A DNA stretch of 64,000 bases, taken from contig OZ038399.1 in NCBI GenBank assembly GCA_964036045.1, forward strand, positions 20,667,670-20,731,669, in the 5' to 3' direction. The position numbers were made by a program, and so were the translations under genes. The notes below the pieces were generated by a model that was not told the origin of the DNA, did no database searches, and was given only the letters and a program-made list of their open reading frames with translations. The number at the start of each line of letters is the position of its first letter. Position 1 is the first letter of the stretch. Below, in pieces: positions 38,251-51,175 of the stretch. This DNA comes from Eutreptiella sp. 'Long Island Sound 2002'. Taxonomy: Eukaryota; Euglenozoa; Euglenophyceae; Eutreptiales; Eutreptiaceae.

Positions 38251-41200
38251 GTTCAACCTGAAGATAGCGTCATTCGCGTGCAAGGGAGCCTAAAGCCCAG
38301 ATTTGCGCACACGGGCAAATTCGGGCAAATTCTCTGCTACACGTGCGATGTGGTTCGTATGGTACACGAACAACATGCTGCAGCTTGTTCTGGCCAGAGG
38401 GTTAAGTGGTCGAGATATGGGCAATACCAATTTGGAATGGTCATTGTGCGGGCACGCACTGTTCAGTTCAACCTGAAAATAGCGTCCTTCATGTGCAAGG
38501 GAGCCTAAACCTCACATTTGCACACACGGGCGAATTCGGGCAAATTCTCTGCTACACGTGCGACGTGGTTCGTATGGTACACGAACATCATGATGCACCT
38601 TGTTTTGACCAGGGGGTTGAGTGGTCGAGATATGGGCAATACCAATTTGGAATGGTCATTGTGCGGGCACGCATTGTTCAGTTCAACCTGAAAATAGCGT
38701 CCTTCACGTGCAAGGGAGCCTAAACCTCACATTTGCACACACGGGCAAATTCGGGCAAATTCTCTGCTACAAGGGCGACGTGGTTCATATGGTACACGAA
38801 TAGCATGATGTAGCTTGTTGTGGCCAGGGGGTTGAGTGGTTGAGATATGGGCAATACCAAATTGAAGCGGGTATTGTGCGGGCACGTACTGCGAAGTTCA
38901 ACCTGAAAATAGCGTCATTCGCGTGCAAGGGAGCCTAAAGCCCAGATTTGCGCACACGGGCAAATTCGGGCAAATTCTCTGCTACACGTGCGATGTGGTT
39001 CGTATGGTACACGAACAACATGCTGCAGCTTGTTCTGGCCAGAGGGTTGAGTGGTTGTGATATGGGCAATACCAATTTGAAATGGGCATTGTGCGGGCAC
39101 GTACTGTGAAGTTCAACCTGAAAATAGCGTCATTCGCTTGCAAGGGAGCCTAAAGCCCAGATTTGCACACACGGGCAAGTTCGCGCAAATTCTCTGCTAC
39201 ACGTGCGATGTGGTTCGTATGGTACACGAACAACATGCTGCAGCTTGTTCTGGCCAGAGGGTTAAGTGGTCGAGATATGGGCAATAGCAATTTGGAATGT
39301 TCATTGTGCGGGCACGCACTGTGCAGTTCAACCTGAAAATAGCGTCCTTCACGTGCAAGGGAGCCTAAACCTCACATTTGCACACACGGGCAAAGTCGGG
39401 CAAATTCTCTGCTACACGTGCGACGTGGTTCGTATGGTACACGAACAGCATGATGCAGCTTGTTCTGGCCAGAGGGTTGAGTGGTTGCGATATGGGCAAC
39501 ACCAATTTGAAATGGGCATTGTGCGGGCACGTACTGTTCAGTTCAACCTGAAAATAGCGTCCTTCGCGTGCAAGGGAGCCTAAACCTCACATTTGCACAC
39601 ACGGGCAAATTCGAGCGATTTCTCTGCTACACGTGCGACGTGGTTCATATGGTACACGAACATCATGATGCACCTTGTTTTGGCCAGAGGGTTGAGTGGT
39701 CGAGATATGGGCAATACCAATTTGAAATGGTCATTGTGCGGGCACGTACTGTTCAGTTCAACCTGAAAATAGCGTCCTTCGCGTGCAAGGGAGCTTAAAC
39801 CTCACATTTGCACACACGGGCAAATTCAGGCAAATTCTCTGCTACACGTGCGACGTGGTTCGTATGGTACACGAACAGCATGATGCAGCTTGTTCTGACC
39901 AGAGGGTTGAGTGGTTGCGATATGGGCAACACCAATTTGAAATGGGCATTGTGCGGGCACGTACTGTTCAGTTCAACCTGAAAATAGCGTCACTCGTGTG
40001 CAAGGGAGCCTGAACCTCACATTTGCACACACGGGCAAATTCGGGCAAATTCTCTGCTACACGTGCGACGTGGTTCGTATGGTACACGAACAGCATGATG
40101 CAGCTTGTTGTGGCCAGAGGGTTGAGTGGTTGAGATATGGGCAACACCAATTTGGAATGGTCATTGTGCGGGCACGCACTGTTCAGTTCAACCTGAAAAT
40201 AGCGTCATTCGCGTGCAAGGGAGCCTAAAGCCCACGTTTGCGCACACGGGCAAATTCGGGCAAATTCTCTGCTACACGTGCGACGTGGTTCGTATGGCAC
40301 ACTAACAGCATGATGCAGCTTGTTCTGGCTAGAGGGTTGAGTGGTCGGGATATCGGCAACACCAATTTGAAATGGGCATTGTGCGGGCACGCACTGTTCA
40401 GTTCAACCTGAAAATAGCATCATTCGCGTTCAAGGGAGCCTAAAACCCACATATGCGCACATGGGCAAATTCGAGCAAATTCTCTGCTACAGGTGCGATG
40501 TGGTTCGTATGGTACACGAACAACATGCTGCAGCTTGTTCTGGCCAGAGGGTTGAGTGGTCGAGATATGGGCAATACCAATTTGAAATCGGCATTGTGCG
40601 GGCACGTACTGTTCGGTTCAACCTGGAAATAAGGTTATTCGCGTGCAAGGGAGCCTAAACCTCACATTTGCACACACGGGCAAATTTGGGCAAATTCTCT
40701 GCTACACGTGCGACGTGGTTCGTATGGTACACGAACAGCATGATGCAGCTTGTTCTGGCCGGAGGGTTGAGTGGTTGTGATATGGGCAATACCAATTTGA
40801 AATGGGCATTGTGCGGGCACGTACTGTGAAGTTCAACCTGAAAATAGCGTCATTCGCGTGCAAGGCAGCCTAAAGCCCAGATTTGCGCACACGGGCAAAT
40901 TCGGGCAAATTCTCTGCTACACGTGCGATGTGGTTCATATGGTACACGAACAACATGCTGCAGCTTGTTCTGGCCAGGGGGTTAAGTGGTTGAGATATGG
41001 GCAACACCAATTTGAAATGGGCATTGTGCGGGCACGTACTATTCGATTCAACCTGAAAATAGCGTCACTCGTGTGCAAGGGAGCCTGAACCTCACATTTG
41101 CACACACGGGCAAATTCGGGCAAATTCTCTGCTACATGTGCGAGGTGGTTCGTATGGTACACGAACATCATGATGCACCTTGTTTTGACCAGGGGGTTGA

Positions 41201-42147
41201 GTGGTCGAGATATGGGCAATACCGATTTGAAATGGTCATTGTGCGGGCACGCACTGTTCAGTTCAACCTGAAAATAGCGTCCTTCGCGTGCAAGGGAGCT
41301 GAAACCTCACATTTGCACACACGGGCAAATTCAGGCAAATTCTCTGCTACACGTGCGACGTGGTTCGTATGGTACACGAACAGCATGATGCAGCTTGTTC
41401 TGACCAGAGGGTTGAGTGGTCGCGATATGGGCAACACCAATTTGAAATGGGCATTGTGCGGGCACGTACTGTTCAGTTCAACCTGAAAATAGCGTCACTC
41501 GTGTGCAAGGGAGCCTGAACCTCACATTTGCACACACGGGCAAATTCGGGCAAATTCTCTGCTACACGTGCGACGTGGTTCGTATGGTACATGAACAGCA
41601 TGATGCAGCTTGTTGTGGCCAGAGGGTTGAGTGGTTGAGATATGGGCAACACCAATTTGGAATGGTCATTGTGCGGGCACGCACTGTTCAGTTCAACCTG
41701 AAAATAGCGTCATTCGCGTGCAAGGGAGCCTAAAGCCCACGTTTGCGCACACGGGCAAATTCGGGCAAATTCTCTGCTACACGTGCGACGTGGTTCGTAT
41801 GGTACACTAACAGCATGATGCAGCTTGTTCTGGCCAGAGGGTTGAGTGGTCGAGATATGGGCAATACCAATTTGAAATCGGCATTGTGCGGGCACGTACT
41901 GTTCGGTTCAACCTGGAAATAAGGTTATTCGCGTGCAAGGGAGCCTAAACCTCACATTTGCACACACGGGCAAATTCGGGCAAATTCTCTGCTACACGTG
42001 CGACGTGGTTCGTATGGTACACGAACAGCATGATGCAGCTTGTTCTGGCCGGAGGGTTGAGTGGTTGTGATATGGGCAATACCAATTTGAAATGGGCATT
42101 GTGCGGGCACGTACTGTGAAGTTCAACCTGAAAATAGCGTCATTCGC

Positions 42148-45100
42148 GTGCAAGGGAGCCTAAAGCCCAGATTTGCGCACACGGGCAAATTCGGGCAAAT
42201 TCTCTGCTACACGTGCGATGTGGTTCATGTGGTACACGAACAACATGCTGCAGCTTGTTCTGGCCAGAGGGTTAAGTGGTCGAGATATGGGCAACACCAA
42301 TTTGAAATGGGCATTGTGCGGGCACGTACTATTCAGTTCAACCTGAAAATAGCGTCACTCGTGTGCAAGGGAGCCTGAACCTCACATTTGCACACACGGG
42401 CAAATTCGGGCAAATTCTCTGCTACATGTGCGAGGTGGTTCGTATGGTACACGAACATCATGATGCACCTTGTTTTGACCAGGGGGTTGAGTGGTCGAGA
42501 TATGGGCAATACCAATTTGAAATCAGCATTGTGCGGGCACGTACTGTGAAGTTCAACCTGAAAATAGCGTCATTCGCGTGCAAGGGAGCCTAAAGCCCAG
42601 ATTTGCGCACACGGGCAAATTCGGGCAAATTCTCTGCTACACGTGCGATGTGGTTCATATGGTACACGAACAACATGCTGCAGCTTGTTCTGGCCAGAGG
42701 GTTAAGTGGTCGAGATATGGGCAACACCAATTTGAAATGGGCATTGTGCGGGCACGTACTATTCAGTTCAACCTGAAAATAGCGTCACTCGTGTGCAAGG
42801 GAGCCTGAACCTCACATTTGCACACACGGGCAAATTCGGGCAAATTCTCTGCTACATGTGCGAGGTGGTTCGTATGGTACACGAACATCATGATGCACCT
42901 TGTTTTGACCAGGGGGTTGAGTGGTCGAGATATGGGCAATACCAATTTGAAATCAGCATTGTGCGGGCACGTACTGTGAAGTTCAACCTGAAAATAGCGT
43001 CATTCGCGTGCAAGGGAGCCTAAAGCCGAGATTTGCGCACACGGGCAAATTCGGGCAAATTCTCTGCTACACGTGCGATGTGGTTCGTATGGTACACGAA
43101 CAACATGCTGCAGCTTGTTCTGGCCAGAGGGTTAAGTGGTCGAGATATGGGCAATAGCAATTTGGAATGTTCATTGTGCGGGCACGCACTGTTCAGTTCA
43201 ACCTGAAAATAGCGTCCTTCACGTGCAAGGGAGCCTAAACCTCACATTTGCACACACGGGCAAATTCGGGCAAATTCTCTGCTACACGTGCGACGTGGTT
43301 CGTATGGTACACGAACAGCATGAAGCAGCTTGTTCTGGCCAGAAGGTTGAGTGGTTGCGATATGGGCAACACCAATTTGAAATGGGCATTGTGCGGGCAC
43401 GTACTGTTCAGTTCAACCTGAAAATAGCGTCCTTCGCGTGCAAGGGAGCCTAAACCTCACAATTGCACACACGGGCAAATTCAGGCAAATTCTCTGCTAC
43501 ACGTGCGACGTGGTTCGTATGGTACACGAACAGCATGACGCAGCTTGTTCTGGCCAGAGGGTTGAGTGGCCGCGATATGGGCAACACCAATTTGAAATGG
43601 GCATTGTGCGGGCACGTAATGTTCAGTTCAACCTGAAAATAGCGTCACTCGTGTGCAAGGGAGCCTGAACCTCACATTTGCACACACGGGCAAATTCGGG
43701 CAAATTCTCTGCTACAGGTGCGATGTGGTTCGTATGGTACACGAACAACATGCTGCAGCTTGTTCTGGCCAGAGGGTTGAGTGGTCGAGATATGGGCAAT
43801 ACCAATTTGGAATGGTCATTGTGCGGGCACGTACTGTTCGGTTCAACCTGGAAATAAGGTTATTCGCGTGCAAGGGAGCCTAAACCTCACATTTGCACAC
43901 ACGGGCAAATTCAGGCAAATTCTCTGCTACACGTGCGACGTGGTTCGTATGGTACACGAATAGCATGATGCAGCTTGTTCTGGCCAGAGGGTTGAGTGGT
44001 CGCGATATGGGCAACACCAATTTGGAATGGTCATTGTGCGGGCACGCACTGTTCAGTTCAACCTGAAAATAGCGTCATTCGCGTGCAAGGGAGCCTAAAG
44101 CCCACGTTTGCGCACACGGGCAAATTCGAGCAAATTCTCTGCTACAGGTGCGATGTGGTTCGTATGGTACACGAACAACATGCTGCAGCTTGTTCTGGCC
44201 AGAGGGTTGAGTGGTCGAGATATGGGCAATACCAATTTGAAATCGGCATTGTGCGGGCACGTATTGTTCGGTTCAACCTGGAAATAAGGTTATTCGCGTG
44301 CAAGGGAGCCTAAACCTCACATTTGCACACACGGGCAAATTCGGGCAAATTCTCTGCTACACGTGCGACGTGGTTCGTATGGTACATGAACAGCATGATG
44401 CAGCTTGTTCTGGCCGGAGGGTTGAGTGGTTGTGATATGGGCAATACCAATTTGAAATGGGCATTGTGCGGGCACGTACTGTGAAGTTCAACCTGAAAAT
44501 AGCGTCATTCGCGTGCAAGGGAGCCTAAAGCCCAGATTTGCGCACACGGGCAAATTCGGGCAAATTCTCTGCTACACGTGCGATGTGGTTCATATGGTAC
44601 ACGAACAACATGCTGCAGCTTGTTCTGGCCAGAGGGTTAAGTGGTTGAGATATGGGCAACACCAATTTGAAATGGGCATTGTGCGGGCACGTACTGTTCA
44701 GTTCAACCTGAAAATAGCGTCACTCGTGTGCAAGGGAGCCTGAACCTCACATTTGCACACACGGGCAAATTCGGGCAAATTCTCTGCTACATGTGCGAGG
44801 TGGTTCGTATGGTACACGAACATCATGATGCACCTTGTTTTGACCAGGGGGTTGAGTGGTCGAGATATGGGCAATACCAATTTGAAATCAGCATTGTGCG
44901 GGCACGTACTGTGAAGTTCAACCTGAAAATAGCGTCATTCGCGTGCAAGGGAGCCTAAAGCCCAGATTTGCGCACACGGGCAAATTCGGGCAAATTCTCT
45001 GCTACACGTGCGATGTGGTTCATATGGTACACGAACAACATGCTGCAGCTTGTTCTGGCCAGAGGGTTAAGTGGTCGAGATATGGGCAACACCAATTTGA

Positions 45101-47380
45101 AATGGGCATTGTGCGGGCACGTACTATTCAGTTCAACCTGAAAATAGCGTCACTCGTGTGCAAGGGAGCCTGAACCTCACATTTGCACACACGGGCAAAT
45201 TCGGGCAAATTCTCTGCTACATGTGCGAGGTGGTTCGTATGGTACACGAACATCATGATGCACCTTGTTTTGACCAGGGGGTTGAGTGGTCGAGATATGG
45301 GCAATACCAATTTGAAATCAGCATTGTGCGGGCACGTACTGTGAAGTTCAACCTGAAAATAGCGTCATTCGCGTGCAAGGGAGCCTAAAGCCGAGATTTG
45401 CGCACACGGGCAAATTCGGGCAAATTCTCTGCTACACGTGCGATGTGGTTCGTATGGTACACGAACAACATGCTGCAGCTTGTTCTGGCCAGAGGGTTAA
45501 GTGGTCGAGATATGGGCAATAGCAATTTGGAATGTTCATTGTGCGGGCACGCACTGTTCAGTTCAACCTGAAAATAGCGTCCTTCACGTGCAAGGGAGCC
45601 TAAACCTCACATTTGCACACACGGGCAAATTCGGGCAAATTCTCTGCTACACGTGCGACGTGGTTCGTATGGTACACGAACAGCATGAAGCAGCTTGTTC
45701 TGGCCAGAGGGTTGAGTGGTTGCGAGATGGGCAACACCAATTTGAAATGGGCATTGTGCGGGCACGTACTGTTCAGTTCAACCTGAAAATAGCGTCCTTC
45801 GCGTGCAAGGGAGCCTAAACCTCACATTTGCACACACGGGCAAATTCGGGCAAATTCTCTGCTACACGTGCGACGTGGTTCGTATGGTACACGAACATCA
45901 TGATGCACCTTGTTTTGGCCAGAGGGTTGAGTGGTCGAGATATGGGCAATACCAATTTGAAATGGTGATTGTGCGGGCACGCACTGTTCAGTTCAACCTG
46001 AAAATAGCGTCCTTCGCGTGCAAGGGAGCCTAAACCTCACATTTGCACACACGGGCAAATTCAGGCAAATTCTCTGCTACACGTGCGACGTGGTTCGTAT
46101 GGTACACGAACAGCATGACGCAGCTTGTTCTGGCCAGAGGGTTGAGTGGCCGCGATATGGGCAACACCAATTTGAAATGGGCATTGTGCGGGCACGTACT
46201 GTTCAGTTCAACCTGAAAATAGCGTCACTCGTGTGCAAGGGAGCCTGAACCTCACATTTGCACACACGGGCAAATTCGGGCAAATTCTCTGCTACAGGTG
46301 CGATGTGGTTCGTATGGTACACGAACAACATGCTGCAGCTTGTTCTGGCTAGAGGGTTGAGTGGTCGAGATATGGGCAATACCAATTTGGAATGGTCATT
46401 GTGCGGGCACGTACTGTTCGGTTCAACCTGGAAATAAGGTTATTCGCGTGCAAGGGAGCCTAAACCTCACATTTGCACACACGGGCAAATTCAGGCAAAT
46501 TCTCTGCTACACGTGCGACGTGGTTCGTATGGTACACGAATAGCATGATGCAGCTTGTTCTGGCCAGAGGGTTGAGTGGTCGCGATATGGGCAACACCAA
46601 TTTGGAATGGTCATTGTGCGGGCACGCACTGTTCAGTTCAACCTGAAAATAGCGTCATTCGCGTGCAAGGGAGCCTAAAGCCCACGTTTGCGCACACGGG
46701 CAAATTCGAGCAAATTCTCTGCTACAGGTGCGATGTGGTTCGTATGGTACACGAACAACATGCTGCAGCTTGTTCTGGCCAGAGGGTTGAGTGGTCGAGA
46801 TATGGGCAATACCAATTTGAAATCGGCATTGTGCGGGCACGTATTGTTCGGTTCAACCTGGAAATAAGGTTATTCGCGTGCAAGGGAGCCTAAACCTCAC
46901 ATTTGCACACACGGGCAAATTCGGGCAAATTCTCTGCTACACGTGCGACGTGGTTCGTATGGTACATGAACAGCATGATGCAGCTTGTTCTGGCCGGAGG
47001 GTTGAGTGGTTGTGATATGGGCAATACCAATTTGAAATGGGCATTGTGCGGGCACGTACTGTGAAGTTCAACCTGAAAATAGCATCATTCGCGTGCAAGG
47101 GAGCCTAAAGCCCAGATTTGCGCACACGGGCAAATTCGGGCAAATTCTCTGCTACACGTGCGATGTGGTTCATATGGTACACGAACAACATGCTGCAGCT
47201 TGTTCTGGCCAGAGGGTTAAGTGGTTGAGATATGGGCAACACCAATTTGAAATGGGCATTGTGCGGGCACGTACTGTTCAGTTCAACCTGAAAATAGCGT
47301 CACTCGTGTGCAAGGGAGCCTGAACCTCACATTTGCACACACGGGCAAATTCGGGCAAATTCTCTGCTACATGTGCGAGG
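42148..47380 (+). repeat. Higher-order repeat: 11- and 12-monomer versions in tandem, plus start of a third
   Basis: Bases 42148-44512 (11 monomers) are followed by a copy at 44513-47092 (12 monomers). The first halves match at +2365 (for example 42363/44728 and 43136/45501) and the second halves at +2580 (for example 43781/46361 and 43996/46576). The extra unit is the monomer at 45803-46017. A third copy begins at 47093 and diverges after about 47400. Shared markers include TTTGAAATCAGC (near 42527 and 44883) and a unit reading AAGCCGAGATTTGCG. Within the block, 42363-42792 and 42793-43022 also show a 430-bp dimer duplication. Confidence 0.9.
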
Positions 47381-50072
47381 TGGTTCGTATGGTACACGAA
47401 CATCATGATGCACCTTGTTTTGACCAGAGGGTTGAGTGGTCGAGATATGGGCAATACCAATTTGGAATGGTCATTGTGCGGGCACGCACTGTGAAGTTCA
47501 ACCTGAAAATAGCGTCCTTCACGTGCAAGGGAGCCTAAACCTCACATTTGCACACACGGGCAAATTCGGGCAAATTCTCTGCTACACGTGCGACGTGGTT
47601 CATATGGTACACGAATAGCATGATGCAGCTTGTTGTGGCCAGAGGGTTGAGTGGTTGAGATATGGGCAATACCAAATTGAAACGGGTATTGTGCGGGCAC
47701 GTACTATTCAGTTCAACCTGAAAATAGCGTCATTCGCGTGCAAGGGAGCCTAAAGCCCAGATTTGCGCACACGGGCAAATTCGGGCAAATTCTCTGCTAC
47801 ACGTGCGATGTGGTTCGTATGGTACACGAACAACATGCTGCAGCTTGTTCTGGCCAGAGGGTTAAGTGGTCGAGATATGGGCAATACCAATTTGAAATCG
47901 GCATTGTGCGGGCACGTATTGTTCCGTTCAACCTGAAAATAGCGTCCTTCGCGTGCAAGGGAGCCTAAAACCCACATGTGCGCACACGGGCAAATTCGGG
48001 CAAATTCTCTGCTACACGTGCGACGTGGTTCGTATGGTACACGAACATCATGATGCACCTTGTTTTGACCAGGGGGTTGAGTGGTCGCGATATGGGCAAC
48101 ACCAATTTGAAATGGGCATGGTGCGGGCACGTACTGTTCAGTTCAACCTGAAAATAGCGTCACTCGTGTGCAAGGGAGCCTAAACCTCACATTTGCACAC
48201 ACGGGCAAATTCGGGCAAATTCTCTGCTACACGTGCGATGTGGTTCGTATGGTACACGAACAACATGATGCAGCTTGTTCTGGACGGAGGGTTGAGTGGT
48301 CGCGATATGGGCAACACCAATTTGGAATGGTCATTGTGCGGGCACGCACTGTTCAGTTCAACCTGAAAATAGCGTCATTCGCGTGCAAGGGAGCCTAAAG
48401 CCCACATTTGCGCACACGGGCAAATTCGGGCAAATTCTCTGCTACACGTGCGACGTGGTTCGTATGGTACACTAACAGCATGATGCAGCTTGTTCTGGCC
48501 AGAGGGTTGAGTGGTCGCGATATGGGCAACACCAATTTGAAATGGGCATTGTGCGGGCACGTACTGTTCAGTTCAACCTGAAAATAGCGTCACTCGTGTG
48601 CAAGGGAGCCTGAACCTCACATTTGCACACACGGGCAAATTCGGGCAAATTCTCTGCTACACGTGCGATGTGGTTCGTATGGTACACGAACAACATGATG
48701 CAGCTTGTTCTGGCCGGAGGGTTGAGTGGTCGCGATATGGGCAACACCAATTTGGAATGGTCATTGTGCGGGCACGCACTGTTCAGTTCAACCTGAAAAT
48801 AGCGTCATTCGCGTGCAAGGGAGCCTAAAGCCCACATTTGCGCACACGGGCAAATTCGGGCAAATTCTCTGCTACACGTGCGACGTGGTTCGTATGGTAC
48901 ACTAACAGCATGATGCAGCTTGTTCTGGCCAGAGGGTTGAGTGGCCGCGATATGGGCAACACCAATTTGAAATGGGCATTGTGCGGGCACGCACTGTTCA
49001 GTTCAACCTGAAAATAGCGTCATTCGCGTGCAAGGGAGCCTAAAACCCACATATGCGCACACAGGCAAATTCGGGCAAATTCTCTGCTACACGTGCGAGG
49101 TGGTTTGTATGGTACACGAACATCATGGTGCACCTTGTTTTGACCAGGGGGTTGAGTGGTCGAGATATGGGCAATACCAATTTTGAATGGTCATTGTGCG
49201 GGCACGCACTGCTCAGTTCAACCTGAAAATAGCGTCCTTCACGTGCAAGGGAGCCTAAACCTCACATTTGCACACACGGGCAAATTCGGGCAAATTCTCT
49301 GCTACACGTGCGACGTGGTTCATATGGTACACGAATAGCATTATGCAGCTTGTTGTGGCCAGAGGGTTGAGTGGTTGAGATGTGGGCAATACCAAATTGA
49401 AACGGGTATTGTGCGGGCACGTACTATTCAGTTCAACCTGAAAATAGCGTCGTTCGCGTGCAGGGGAGCCTAAAGCCCAGATTTGCGCACACGGGCAAAT
49501 TCGGGCAAATTCTCTGCTACACGTGCGATGTGGTTCGTATGGTACACGAACAACATGCTGCAGCTTGTTCTGGCCAGAGGGTTAAGTGGTCGAGATATGG
49601 GCAATACCAATTTGAAATCGGCATTGTGCGGGCACGTACTGTTCGGTTCAACCTGGAAATAAGGTTATTCGCGTGCAAGGGAGCCTAAACCTCACATTTG
49701 CACACACGGGCAAATTCGGGCAAATTCTCTGCTACACGTGCGACGTGGTTCGTATGGTACACGAACAGCATGATGCACCTTGTTCTGGCCGGAGGGTTGA
49801 GTGGTCGAGATATGGGCAATACCAAATTGAAACGGGTATTGTGCGGGCACGTACTATTCAGTTCAACCTGAAAATAGCGTCATTCGCGTGCAAGGGAGCC
49901 TAAAGCCCAGATTTGCGCACACGGGCAAATTCGGGCAAATTCTCTGCTACACGTGCGATGTGGTTCGTATGGTACACGAACAACATGCTGCAGCTTGTTC
50001 TGGCCAGAGGGTTAAGTGGTCGAGATTTGGGCAATACCAGTTTGAAATCTGCATTGTGCGGGCACGTACTGT

Positions 50073-50855
50073 TCAGTTCAACCTGAAAATAGCGTCCTTC
50101 GAGTGCAAGGGAGTAAGTAAGTAAGTAAGGGCGGCCGCGTCCGCAGCCTCATCTGGCTTCCCCTTGTTTCTTTTACATGGTGGCCGCCTCTGGCGGGAAG
50201 GGGAGCTCTCCACCATCAGTTCCCCTGGCGACCCCTGTCTCACCTCACGGCCGAGAACTTCAACCAGGTTCCCTTGGGGCATGACCGGCGGTAGGTTTCC
50301 TTCTGTCACTGCCCTCACGGCCAGCTTCATCCGTTCCCCCATCGAAGGATCCTCCGGCCTTCCCCCCCCAGCACAGCCTTTTGGTTGCCTGCAGGCGGGT
50401 TTCCTGTGGATAGCCGTCGCCGACAGCGCAGCTTTGCTCTCAACCACATTCCACCACTCCCCATCCCTCACGGGCTGGAGTACCCACTCGGCTCCCGGAT
50501 GGACTTGGTTGTCGTCCATCCACGGCTGGAGGCCGGGGGGCGACCGTTTCCACGTTCCCCGGGGCCCGCTCACGCGTGAACCTACGTGTACTCGGGCCAT
50601 TGACCCGGGGGCCTCAGGGTCAACCCTCACTCCCGCGAACACCTCACGGCCGTCCCGGAGTTCAGGGTATTTTCCCGACTTCCCGTGGTCAGGCTTCCCA
50701 TGGTTGGCCCATGGTTCACCACTCCATGGCGACTGGTTTCCCAATCCCACGGGGCTGTTGTTTGGCGTTGTCTGCCGCCCATCTGCCCTGCCCTTCTGTG
50801 CCCTCCGCCCTGCTACTTCCCGTTCCCCGTTGTCGCTTCCCGCTACCGGCCCCAT
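50073..50855 (-). CDS. Hypothetical 260-codon frame, possible retroelement Pol fragment
   Basis: The minus-strand frame is open from 50855 to 50073. Its last 14 or so residues are satellite sequence, so the natural 3' end has been lost at the array junction. The middle reads like a real protein in composition. The stretch REVFAGVRVDPEAPGSMARV and the downstream VRDGEWWNVV loosely recall the beta-rich segment between the protease and reverse transcriptase of Ty3/gypsy-type Pol proteins, with the pattern hydrophobic - RDG - aromatic - V-V. This is a weak pattern match, not a domain identification. No protease D-T/S-G motif or RT motif is visible. The opposite strand is also open (50164-51180) but is Pro/Ser/Arg-rich and looks like a shadow. 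It may equally be non-coding GC-rich sequence. Confidence 0.28.
   Translation of the reverse strand: MGPVAGSDNGEREVAGRRAQKGRADGRQTTPNNSPVGLGNQSPWSGEPWANHGKPDHGKSGKYPELRDGREVFAGVRVDPEAPGSMARVHVGSRVSGPRGTWKRSPPGLQPWMDDNQVHPGAEWVLQPVRDGEWWNVVESKAALSATAIHRKPACRQPKGCAGGGRPEDPSMGERMKLAVRAVTEGNLPPVMPQGNLVEVLGREVRQGSPGELMVESSPSRQRRPPCKRNKGKPDEAADAAALTYLLTPLHSKDAIFRLN
50114..50129 (+). repeat. (TAAG)4 microsatellite at the array junction
   Basis: Four perfect TAAG units sit exactly where the last satellite monomer is cut off. They could be the tail or target site of an inserted element, or simple-sequence growth at a recombination junction. Confidence 0.85.
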
Positions 50856-51175
50856 CCCGGTGTCCCATCCCGCATCCCGTGTTTATACCCACCGGGCCGC
50901 CAGCAACCCATTGGCGCGGGCCCACTCCCCCTTCCGGGGACCGTTTCGCGCTCGTGGCACGGGTCGCTCCTATCCCATCCCCTATTCCCGGGCCCGTCCC
51001 GTCGTCTCCCTGCTATTCCCTCTGCCCGGCCCCATCCCCGTGTCCCATTCCGCATCCCGTGTTTGTACCCCACCGGGCCGCCAGCAACCCTTTGGCGCGG
51101 GCCCACTCTCCCGTCCGGGGACCGTTTCGCGCTCGTGGCACGGGTCGCTCCTACCCCATCCCCTAGTCCCGGGGC
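50846..51175 (+). repeat. 180-bp tandem duplication (second copy truncated)
   Basis: The sequence starting CCGGCCCCATCCC at 50846 recurs at 51026, an offset of 180 bp. Both copies contain the same GC-rich core (GGGCCGCCAGCAACCC and CGTTTCGCGCTCGTGGC), with a handful of substitutions and a 1-bp insertion. The second copy ends where the GGGGCA array starts. No function is evident. Confidence 0.9.

Larger units (their letters stand above)
3348..50113 (+). repeat. Satellite array, 215-bp monomer, about 217 tandem copies
   Basis: One continuous head-to-tail array of 46.8 kb. A typical monomer is 16566-16780. The period is 215 bp with very few indels: the same site recurs at 3669 and 49888, 46,219 bp apart, or 215 periods less 6 bp. 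Rare indels include an extra T near 5840 and 2-bp deletions near 14260 and 15545. The unit contains a 10-bp direct repeat (GGGCAAATTC twice), an inverted repeat TTCGT-N7-ACGAA, and variable positions that define several monomer classes. Because 215 is not a multiple of 3, the reading frame shifts at each monomer; the 60- to 105-codon open frames that recur throughout are by-products, not genes. The left end is a truncated monomer starting around 3348. The right end stops mid-unit at 50113 against a TAAG repeat. A CENP-B box was looked for in the common monomer and not found. Confidence 0.97.

Noticed and set aside
3348-50113. CENP-B box in the satellite
   Set aside because: Scanning each TTCG site of the common monomer on both strands found none followed by the required A and CGGG spacing.
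3669-50124. Hundreds of 60- to 126-codon open frames on both strands, many nearly identical
   Set aside because: They recur with the 215-bp satellite period, shift frame from unit to unit and often begin at GTG. They are by-products of the repeat, not a gene family.
50114-50129. Telomere-type repeat
   Set aside because: TAAG repeats do not match TTAGGG, TTTAGGG or other common telomere units on either strand.
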